Positions 57,301 through 64,000 of a stretch of DNA of 64,000 bases are shown here, one piece after another (the first letter of the stretch is position 1; each line of letters begins with the position of its first letter). The position numbers and the translations under genes are program-made. The DNA comes from UBA7985 sp038141425 (GTDB lineage: Bacteria > Pseudomonadota > Alphaproteobacteria > UBA7985): NCBI GenBank assembly GCA_038141425.1, contig JAYQIC010000007.1, forward strand, positions 310,001-374,000, given 5' to 3'. The notes beneath the pieces are model-generated. The model was not told the origin of the DNA. It worked only from the letters and a program-made list of their open reading frames with translations, and did no database searches.

Positions 57301-57687
57301 CGGCTGGAACTGGCCCTGACCGCGATCAACGCCGCCGAGCAACTGCCCGCCGCCGGGCCCTGGCGCGGCTTTCTGACCGGGCCGCAGGGGATCAGCGCCT
57401 ACGAGGATCTGCGCGGACTGTTCTTTGACGGGGCCGCCACGCTGACCGGTCTGGTGCAGATGGATGCCGGCGCGCTGACCACCAGCACACTGACGCTCGC
57501 CGGACGGCCCGGTACCCTGCTCGCCAAGGGGCAGGTGTCGCTGGAGGGCTGGGCTGCCGCAGGGTTGGACGGCGCCGGACCGGCGCGGATCGAACTCTAC
57601 AGCGCCGAGGACGCTGCATTGGTGGAGCAGGTGCTGCTGATCAGCGGGCCGGTTGCCGAACCCGCTCAGCTCTCGGTCGAGCGCTGA
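54384..57687 (+). CDS. AsmA/YhdP-like envelope protein (frame breaks)
   Basis: This large protein has one N-terminal membrane anchor (LGIFIAALIAVFIAALSLTP) and a long periplasmic part of about 1,070 residues built from beta-rich repeats. The N-terminal domain (RALGQPVTAGEDAAIRLLPR, LQLTDVRVLGDG) matches AsmA. Related proteins (TamB, YhdP, YdbH) form grooves that carry phospholipids toward the outer membrane. Frame changes lie near 56510 and 57255, with a possible smaller one near 56590. The end (PVAEPAQLSVER) reaches 57687 and overlaps the convergent ribbon-helix-helix gene by about 20 bases. Assignment to AsmA is fair; the transport role is inference from the family. Confidence 0.8.
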
Positions 57688-57958
57688 GTCTGCCGCGCCC
57701 GGGCGTAAAGCACCTGCCGGATTGCACTTGGCAGACCGTTGCCGCCCCGCACCCGGTCGATCGCTGCGATTGCCGCGGCCAGCGATAGACCTCTTCGAGC
57801 GCCAGCGCCTGCAGACCTTGCCAAAACACCGGTTCGAGCGAAATCGAAGTGGCGTGCCCGGCGATGGTCACCGAGCGCTTCATCGGGCGCTGATCGATGC
57901 CGTCGGGCGCCAGCCTGGCTGTTTCCAGCCAGCTTTCGAAGGATGAGGGGTCAGCCAC
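57666..57958 (-). CDS. Ribbon-helix-helix (RHH_4) DNA-binding protein (frame break near 57795)
   Basis: This small predicted transcription factor of a family common in alphaproteobacteria has the core MKRSVTIAGHATSISLEPVF, giving the ribbon strand. It is followed by WQGLQALALEE and, after one indel near 57795, SLAAAIAAIDRVRGGNGLPS and AIRQVLYARARQTQRS. The start is uncertain: GTG at 57958 gives a 22-residue lead-in (ADPSSFESWLETARLAPDG), and ATG at 57893 begins at the ribbon. It is divergent from the uncharacterised gene at 57965. Target DNA unknown. Confidence 0.75.
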
Positions 57959-57964
57959 GGGGTC

Positions 57965-58851
57965 ATGCAGCCTTTCGATACGTTTATCGCCGTAGACTGG
58001 TCCGCCGCTTCGGTCCCGGTCAAGGGGGCGAACTCGATTTGGATCAGCCGCCGCCGGGCAAAGCCGGACGGGCAGGGCCATCGGCTGCTGAACTTTCCAC
58101 GCGATTTGAGGCGGAGGCCTTCCTCGGCCGCGAGATCGAGCGCAGCCAATCCGAGAGGACGCGGCTGCTCATGGGCTTTGATTTTCCCTTTGGCTATCCG
58201 CAAGGCTTTGCTGCGAGGCTCGCCACTCAGGCGCTCGCGAACGGGGAAGCAGCATTAAATGCCGTCGGAGATATCGCCCCCTGGCGCGTGATCTGGCGGG
58301 TGTTCTCTGCATTGATCGAAGACGACGAGCGCAACGCCAACAACCGCTTTGCCGTTGGCGCTGAGCTGAACCGCTGGCTGGGCTTTGACGAGGGGCCGTT
58401 CTGGGGCTGCCCGCGCCAGCACGCGGGGCCGAACCTCTCGCCCTACCGCCCCGCCACGCACATCCTTGCCGAGCGCCGCCTGTGCGAAGTCCCGGTACCC
58501 AAGTCGCAGCCGGGGTGGAAGCTTGCCTACGTTGGCTCGGTCGGCTCGCAGGGCTTGATGGGGATTCCTGTGCTGGAGCGCCTGCGCCAGCGCCTCGGGG
58601 TCACGGTCTGGCCCTTTGAACCCGTTCCCGCAGAGGGGCCAGCGCAGGTGTTCACCGAGCTTTATCTGTCGCTGTGGCCGGTCCCGGCCATGGGCGGGCC
58701 TTGCAAGGATGCTGATCAGGTCAGCGCCATGACCGCAGGATGGCGTCGCCGGCCCGACGCGTTGGCGCGTTGGCTGACCGAGGCCTATCCTGAAGAAGTC
58801 CGGACCGAAGAAGGCTGGGTCCTGGGTGTGCCGTCGCCCTCGCGCGACTGA
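57965..58851 (+). CDS. Uncharacterised conserved protein, predicted RNase H-like fold (DUF429-like); frame break near 58090
   Basis: Function is unknown. The protein begins FDTFIAVDWSAASVPVKG, with an acidic strand start like DUF429/RNase H-type nucleases. It continues with LLMGFDFPFGYPQGFAARLA, NANNRFAVGAELNRW and WKLAYVGSVGSQGLMGIPVL, a set conserved in alphaproteobacterial proteins annotated as hypothetical. Repeated Asp/Glu at strand ends (VDWS, GFDFPFG) would suit metal binding. One frame change lies near 58090. About 295 residues. It shares a divergent 7-base gap with the RHH gene if that gene starts at 57958. Confidence 0.75.
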
Positions 58852-58862
58852 TCGGCTGAGGC

Positions 58863-59380
58863 TTACTTGCGGCGGAAGGCGTCCAGCGTGACCACGTTAT
58901 CGCCGGGCGCTGCATCCGCTTCGTCGGCTTCACCGCTGTCGTCGCCCTATCGTCTTCTGCACTGGCAGGGGTGTCAGGTCCAGCGGCCGCTTCTTCCGGC
59001 ATCACCGGTCCCGTCATCGTCATCGCCCTCGTCAGTCAGCGAAGGCAGTTGCAGGGCGAAGCCTTCTTCCTGGCAGACCAGACCCTCGATCGCGTCGAAG
59101 GGAATGCTGAGGTCCTCGTAGCCTTCGCCAAAGGACAGGGTGACGTCGAAGCCCTCGTCACCGAGCATCAGGTTTTCGCTGTAGCCACCGAAGACCAGAT
59201 GGATGGCCTCTGGATATTCTTCCTTGAGGTAGTCGGGGAGTCCACGCCGGGGTGGGTGGTTTTGACCACCAGCAGGATGTCGGGCGCCTTCGGCCCTTCG
59301 TCGGTGTACCGGCTCAGCACGTCCTTGAGAAAATCACGGCTCCGCTGCGCGAAGAGGGATTTGATCACGGCTTGACTCAT
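58863..59380 (-). CDS. sspB: SspB-alpha, ClpXP adaptor for ssrA-tagged proteins (frame breaks)
   Basis: SspB tethers tmRNA-tagged substrates to ClpX. The dimerisation/tag-binding domain is visible: SQAVIKSLFAQRSRDFLKDV, APDILLVVKTTHPGVD, MLGDEGFDVTLSFGEGYEDL and IPFDAIEGLVCQEEGFALQL. A long acidic linker (TDEGDDDDGTGDAG and further Glu/Asp/Ala runs) leads to the ClpX-binding tail DNVVTLDAFRRK. Frame changes lie near 59220, 59000 and 58945. About 172 residues is typical of the alphaproteobacterial type. It lies directly downstream of the ssrA gene on the same strand. Confidence 0.9.
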
Positions 59381-59469
59381 TCGGACGGTCCTTGCTGGCA
59401 ACGGCTTGCCTCTTACAAGCAAAGACCCCGGGCCAAAGCAAGCCGGGATGTGCGCGGTTCAACTATGAC

Positions 59470-59755
59470 AGAGAGAAATTGGGCGTTCTGTTGCTAGGTG
59501 CCCAAGACCCCACCTGTACATGCTAATGCACAGGAATTCAGTTTCGCGGGCTCAGCTGCTTACGCAGCGAGAGCAGCACGCGGAGCAACATAGTTGTTTG
59601 CAACTGTGTTTAACGACCCGGTTACGCCGGAATCATCACGGGCGAAACAAACAGCTTTCAATGCACGTCGATCCTATTTCGCCCCCATAATTGGCTATTG
59701 GTGGAGGCGCCGGGTACCGCCCCCGGGTCCGCAACATCTATTTACCTGCCTGGTT
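59470..59755 (-). ncRNA. ssrA: Two-piece (circularly permuted) tmRNA
   Basis: On the minus strand, an acceptor piece ends CGCCTCCACCA at 59699, with a CCGGG/CCCGG T-arm around a GGCGGTA loop. A 12-base spacer (59687-59698) separates it from the coding piece, which starts GGGGGCGAAATAGGATCGAC at 59686. The acceptor stem GGGGGCG pairs with CGCCTCC across the two pieces, proving the permuted layout known in alphaproteobacteria. The tag frame runs from GCA at 59601 to TAA at 59560-59562 and encodes ANNYVAPRAALAA. Pseudoknot-like hairpins follow. A TTGACA (59780-59785, reverse) is a candidate -35 box. Outer ends are approximate. Confidence 0.9.
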
Positions 59756-59832
59756 TATCGCCATAGAGCGAGGCTCACCTGTCAATATAAGCGTTTTCAC
59801 CGACCATGCAATTGGGTAGTGATGGTTTCATT

Positions 59833-60784
59833 ATGAGTGATAGCACAGACCAGAACCGCCAGATCGCCCTGGAGATCGAAGAACTCCGCGCCTTTACCCG
59901 GCCGACGTCGCGGGTAACATCCACGGCGCTGGAAGATCGGCTCTACAAGATTTTCCCCGTCCTCGACCACGGCTTCGTCCGGGTGATCGACTACATGGGC
60001 GACGATACCTCGATCGTGCAGGCCGCCCGCGTGTCCTACGGCAAGGGCACCAAGTCGGTGCGCAACGACGAGGGGCTGATCCGCTATCTCATGCGCCACC
60101 GCCACTCGACGCCCTTCGAGATGTGCGAGATCAAGTTCCACATCAAGTTGCCGATTTTCGTGGCCCGCCAGTGGATCCGCCACCGCACCGCGAACGTCAA
60201 CGAGTACTCCGCGCGCTACTCCATGCTCGATCGCGAATTCTACATCCCGGCGCCCGAGCATCTGGCCGCGCAGAGCGATATCAACAACCAGGGCCGGGGC
60301 GACGTGCTCCGTGACGAAGAAGCGGCCGAAGTGCTGGACATGCTCAAGGCCGACGCCGTCCGCTCCTACGACCGCTACGAGACCCTGCTCAACGAACGCC
60401 AGAACGGCCGCGTGATCAACGAGGATAAGCAGGGGCTGGCCCGCGAACTGGCGCGCATGACCCTGCCGCTGTCTGCCTATACGCAGTGGTACTGGAAGGT
60501 TGATCTGCATAACCTGAACCACTTCCTGAGCCTGCGCATGGACCCGCACGCCCAGTACGAGATCCGTGCCTTTGCCGACGTCATGTTCGATATCGTGCGC
60601 GACTGGGTGCCGCTGACCGCCAAAGCCTTCGAAGACTACCGCGTGAACAGCTTCGATCTCTCCGGTCCTATGCTGGCCGCCGTGCGCCGCATGGTGCGGG
60701 GGTGAGAAGGTCGACGCCGACAACTCGGGTCTATCGGGCCGTGAGTGGCGGGAGTTGCAGGCGGCGCTGGGCCTGAGCGACTGA
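59833..60784 (+). CDS. thyX: FAD-dependent thymidylate synthase ThyX (frame break near 60700)
   Basis: ThyX methylates dUMP to dTMP with methylene-tetrahydrofolate, NADPH and FAD. The ThyX signature RHRTANVNEYSARYS is at residues 116-130, preceded by RHRHSTPFEMCEIKFHIKLP and followed by LPLSAYTQWYWKVDLHNLNH. The main frame stops at 60705 after a run of five Gs; restoring one base continues it with EKVDADNSGLSGREW to a TGA at 60784, the normal C-terminus. The ATG at 59833 (MSDSTDQNR) is preferred to an in-frame ATG 9 codons upstream. Confidence 0.94.
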
Positions 60785-60815
60785 CGATTGCCGGGCTGAG
60801 CGACTGACCGCCCCG

Positions 60816-61599
60816 ATGTCAGACCCCCTCCAACCCAACCCCTATCGCGCCCCGGCCTTCGGTCCGGCGGACAACGAGCGGATGATCCCCGCCGGCCACG
60901 TGGTGCTGGTCGTGGGGCTGCTGCTGTTGCTCGCGCCCTTGTTCGGGCTGATCAGCAGCCTGCTTTCCGGGGGCTGGACCCCGGCGCTGGACAGCCACCG
61001 CATCATCCTCACAGACGTGCTGTTGTCGCTGCTGCTGCTCGGGGCTGTCCTGCTGCTCGGGCTGAGCCGCCGCTATAATTGGGAACGCTTTGGTTTCTGG
61101 ATGCCCGCTGGGACCGATTTCGTCTTCGTCGCGGGGATCCTCGTCATATCTTTCCTGCTGCAGCCGCTGTTTATGTTCGGCTTCGACCCGAGTTCGGATG
61201 AGGCGAGCCGTCCTGCGCGAGGGTTTTTTTTTCGCCGCCTATCACCCCGGTGGGGCGCTGGTGTTCGAGCTGCTGGTGGTGCTGTCGCTGGTGGTGCTGA
61301 CCCCTTTGTTCGAGGAGGTCGCCTTTCGCGGGGTGATCTTCGGCTGGGCGCGGCAGCGGCTAGGGTTTGTAGAGTCCGCGCTGTTCAGCGCGCTGGTGTT
61401 CGCGGCCTTCCACAGCGCCTACATCGACAACCTGGGCCCGTGCTGGGGACTACGGGCGATGGCGATGATTTTCACCCTCGGTTTTCTGTCCGCTTTGCTG
61501 TTTGAACGGACCGGATCACTGATCGCGCCGACCGCCTTGCACGCGCTGTTCAACGTGCAGGCTGTTTTGCCGCTGCTGACAGAGCAGCCTGCTGCTTGA
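60816..61599 (+). CDS. CPBP-family intramembrane metalloprotease (frame break near 61225)
   Basis: This Abi/CAAX-type membrane protease has several hydrophobic segments. The catalytic motifs are FEEVAFRGVIFGW (EExxxR), FAAFHSAY (FxxxH) and TALHALFN. The frame changes at an eight-T homopolymer (61226-61233), before EEVAFRG, so a miscounted T-run is the likely cause. About 260 residues. It lies 32 bases past the corrected thyX stop. Substrate unknown. Confidence 0.87.
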
Positions 61600-61661
61600 A
61601 ATCACTCGGCTCGGCCCCAACCTTTGCATCAGACAACACACGACGATTCAGGGAAATCTTC

Positions 61662-63068
61662 ATGTCAGAGAATAACGGTGGTGACACCAACATGGCGCAG
61701 AGTTCCAACGGTTCCGGCCCCTGGGGCAGCGGCGGCGGTGGAAACGGCGGCGGAAAGGGCCCCTGGGGGGGCTCCAACAAGGGCGACGGAAGCCGTGGTT
61801 CCGGTGGTCAGGGCCCCTGGGGCGGTGGCTCCGGTGGCGGCAACTCCAACGGCACTGGCAGCGGTAATGACGGCGACAGCGGCGGGATCAACGTCGAGAG
61901 CCTGTTCAACCGCGCACGCCGCAACGTTGGCGGCGGTGGTGGGGGCGGCGGCGGTGGTCGCCGGCAGTCCCCCGGCGGCATGCCCCGTAACCTGCCGCTG
62001 CCATTGATCATCCTCGGCCTGCTGGGCACCTTCGGGATCGTCTGGTGGAACGCCGGCGGCGTCCGCCTTGTCAGCCCGTCGCAGGAGCTGGTGGTGACAT
62101 TCCTGGGCAAGTACCAGACGACCAAGGGCGAAGGCCTGCAGATCCAGTGGCTCTCCCCGCTCCAGCGCAGCTACGTCATCAACGTGCTGCAGCAGCGTGA
62201 GACCCCCGTGGGCGCCAACGGCGAGCGCGTCGACGTCTCCGCCATCATCGAGCGTCGTAACCAGCGCTTGGCTCAAGCCAGCCCCCGCGCAAGCTCGACG
62301 ACTGAAACCCTGACCGAAGAGGATTTCGTTGAACCCAACGTGGTGCTGCAGGAGCTGCAGAACGAGACCCGCGGTCGGCTGAACCAGAACCTGATGCTGA
62401 CCAACGAAGGCAAGATCGCCGACGTGGACGTCAACGTGTTCTGGAACGTCGCCAACGCGCAGAACTTCCTGTTCAACGTCAAAGATCCGTCGGAGGGCTT
62501 TGGCGGCCTGAACTCGACCGACCCGACCGAAACCATCAAACTGGCGGCCGAAGCGGCACTGCGCTCAGCAGTGGCAACCCGGACGCTGGATGAGGTTGTC
62601 GACCGTACCGGTCTGGCGCAGGACATTGAATCACAGTTGCAGGCCCTGCTCGACGAGTACGGTGCCGGCATCAACGTGGTTCGTGTCGACGTGCCCTACG
62701 CCCAGCCTCCGCTGGCGGTTCTGCCGTCCTACAACGCGGTGAAGAACGCGGAAAAGACCAAGAACGAGATCATCAACAAGGCACAGGCCGAAGCGACCCG
62801 GGTGATTAACGAAGCCCAGGGTACGGTTGATATGGTGCTGCAGGAAGCAACGGCCTTCAAAAACGAGACTGTTGCCGCGGCCCGCGGTGAGGCCCAGCGC
62901 TTCAACGAGGTCCTCGAGGCCTACGCCGAAGCCCCAGAGGTAACGGTGCAGCGCCTGTATCTCGATACCATGCGCGAAGTGCTGATCACGGCAGACATCA
63001 CCATCGTCGATGGTACGCTGGGCGGGGATACCCTGCCACTGCTGCCGCTCAGCCCGCTGAACCAGTAA
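61662..63068 (+). CDS. hflK: FtsH modulator HflK
   Basis: This SPFH/prohibitin-domain membrane protein joins HflC in cages around the FtsH protease. The N-terminal 110 residues are extremely Gly/Ser/Asn-rich with repeated GPWG elements. One transmembrane helix (LPLPLIILGLLGTFGIVWW) comes next, then the SPFH domain (GGVRLVSPSQELVVTFLGKY). A coiled region (NKAQAEATRVINEAQGTVDM) and the end (LPLLPLSPLNQ) follow. The ATG at 61662 begins MSENNGGDTNMAQ. The frame is open upstream, but MSENN is the natural start. 468 residues, intact. Confidence 0.93.
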   Translation: MSENNGGDTNMAQSSNGSGPWGSGGGGNGGGKGPWGGSNKGDGSRGSGGQGPWGGGSGGGNSNGTGSGNDGDSGGINVESLFNRARRNVGGGGGGGGGGRRQSPGGMPRNLPLPLIILGLLGTFGIVWWNAGGVRLVSPSQELVVTFLGKYQTTKGEGLQIQWLSPLQRSYVINVLQQRETPVGANGERVDVSAIIERRNQRLAQASPRASSTTETLTEEDFVEPNVVLQELQNETRGRLNQNLMLTNEGKIADVDVNVFWNVANAQNFLFNVKDPSEGFGGLNSTDPTETIKLAAEAALRSAVATRTLDEVVDRTGLAQDIESQLQALLDEYGAGINVVRVDVPYAQPPLAVLPSYNAVKNAEKTKNEIINKAQAEATRVINEAQGTVDMVLQEATAFKNETVAAARGEAQRFNEVLEAYAEAPEVTVQRLYLDTMREVLITADITIVDGTLGGDTLPLLPLSPLNQ

Positions 63069-63090
63069 TCGTGACCGGAGACCAGAAATC

Positions 63091-63957
63091 ATGAACCGAG
63101 TTCTTATCCCCATCGCGATTGTTGCAGTCGCACTGTTCTGGGCCTGGTCGGCCGTGGTCATCGTTCTCGAAGACAAGCACGCCGTGGTCCGATCCTTCAA
63201 CGCGATCCAGCGCGCGGAAACCGACCCCGGGATCAGCTTCAAGCTGCCTGCGCCTTTTGGTTCCGTCGATTATATCGAAAACGGGTTCTGGCCACCGACC
63301 CGGAAATCGAGCAGTTCATCCTCTCCGACGACACCCGTCTGGACGTGGACTACTACGTTCGATACCGGATCACCGATCCCATCACCTACGTCCGGAACAC
63401 CAGCGATCTGCTGAGCGTTCAGCAGGTTGAGCAGGCGTCAAAAGACAGCCTCTCCGAAGCCCTGCGTTCGGTCGGGTTGTCGACGGTGCTCTCCGACCAG
63501 CGTGATCAGCTGCTGCTGAACGTGCGATCGGAAATTTCGACCAAGATGGGTGAGCTGGGTATCGACGTTGTCGATATCCGCATCGGCCGCGCTGACTTCG
63601 TGGCTGAAAACCTGCCGTTTGCGTTTAACGAAATGTCGGCCGACCTGCTCGATACCTACAAGTCCTGAACTCTCCAACGGTTCGGCAGAAGGCGAGCGTC
63701 TGCGGGCAACCGCAAACCAGGAAGCACGGACCAAGGTTGCGACCGCCCGGGCCACCGCAGCGATCATGCGAGGTGAGGCCGAAGCCGAAGCCGCCCGGTT
63801 GCTCAACGCAGCCCACGGTCGCGACCTGGAGTTCTACACCTTCTGGCAGTCGATGCAGGCCTACCGTGAATCGGTTGCCCTCGAGGATAACGCGCTGATC
63901 CTGTCGACTGACAACGACTTCCTGAAGTCGCTGCAAAGCCCGAGCCTGCTGCAGTAG
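63091..63957 (+). CDS. hflC: FtsH modulator HflC (frame breaks)
   Basis: This is the partner of HflK. An N-terminal anchor (LIPIAIVAVALFWAWSAVVI) is followed by VVRSFNAIQRAETDPGISFK and, after a frame change near 63290, EIEQFILSDDTRLDVDYYVR and YRITDPITYVRNTSDLL. IDVVDIRIGRADF then leads to a region with a further break near 63650, before RLRATANQEARTKVATARAT, and the end LILSTDNDFLKSLQSPSLLQ. About 288 residues, normal for HflC. It follows hflK by 22 bases, as usual. Confidence 0.9.
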
Positions 63958-64000
63958 GCTCGGCCTTGAGGCGGTCTCTTTCAAGCCCAGCGGGCTTAGG

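Noticed and set aside
61700..61990. GGC/GGT-rich tract as a tandem repeat or regulatory element
   Set aside because: It is simply the glycine-rich N-terminus common in HflK proteins; the units are irregular.

Overview
The window reads as roughly 63-65% GC chromosomal DNA of an alphaproteobacterium. The evidence is the 16S sequence type, an rrn operon that ends in an initiator tRNA after 5S, a circularly permuted (two-piece) tmRNA gene, an SspB-alpha type adaptor, an ATP12 chaperone, a DUF1489 protein, and the ruvX/gatCAB plus dprA-topA-rnr-rpmG neighbourhoods. Order and family cannot be fixed by eye. A betaine or methylamine lifestyle, often marine, is suggested by an MttB homologue and a dimethylglycine/sarcosine dehydrogenase. 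I see no insertion sequence, prophage or CRISPR array.

Data quality matters here. About half of the protein genes need one or more frame changes to read through, including genes expected to be essential (topA, gatB). Most changes sit at short homopolymers, and conserved motifs resume at once in the new frame. I therefore treat most breaks as base-calling or assembly errors, and I give gene spans from the first to the last recognisable codon. Single-base oddities need the same caution.

Layout. 0-3 kb: end of lpxB, a YheT-like hydrolase, and dinB with a zinc-ribbon-like N-terminus. 3-12 kb, minus strand: rpmG, an S41 protease lipoprotein, rnr, topA, dprA and ruvX. 12-15 kb: gatCAB. 15-18.7 kb: a RidA-like protein, glycerate kinase, a glutathione transferase, a GNAT acetyltransferase and DUF1489. 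18.7-24.7 kb: a complete rrn operon in the order 16S, tRNA-Ala, tRNA-Ile, 23S, 5S, initiator-type tRNA. It has a long insertion in helix 45 of 23S, and its initiator-like tRNA has a CAA anticodon. 24.8-28.5 kb: a membrane protein, a VOC protein plus a second glutathione transferase, and MttB. 28.5-34.8 kb, minus strand: an S-layer/RTX-like surface protein, a sulfotransferase starting 2 nt behind it, and lptD. 35.3-37 kb: tRNA-Leu, a flavodoxin-like protein and a hydrolase. 37-44.3 kb, minus strand: a nucleoside-type BMP ABC transporter followed by a dimethylglycine/sarcosine dehydrogenase. 44.5-48 kb: an EamA transporter, and htrA overlapping pdxA. 48-54.3 kb, plus strand: a small membrane protein, rarA, crcB, rluC-type, a HAD phosphatase, ATP12 and a propionyl-CoA carboxylase beta subunit, with many 4-base start/stop overlaps. 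54.4-58.9 kb: an AsmA-like protein, a ribbon-helix-helix protein and an uncharacterised protein. 58.9-64 kb: sspB beside the permuted ssrA, thyX, a CPBP protease, hflK and hflC.

The points most worth following are the initiator-like tRNA with anticodon CAA and A18, the surface-protein/sulfotransferase/lptD block, the permuted ssrA next to its ClpXP adaptor gene sspB, and the helix-45 insertion in 23S.
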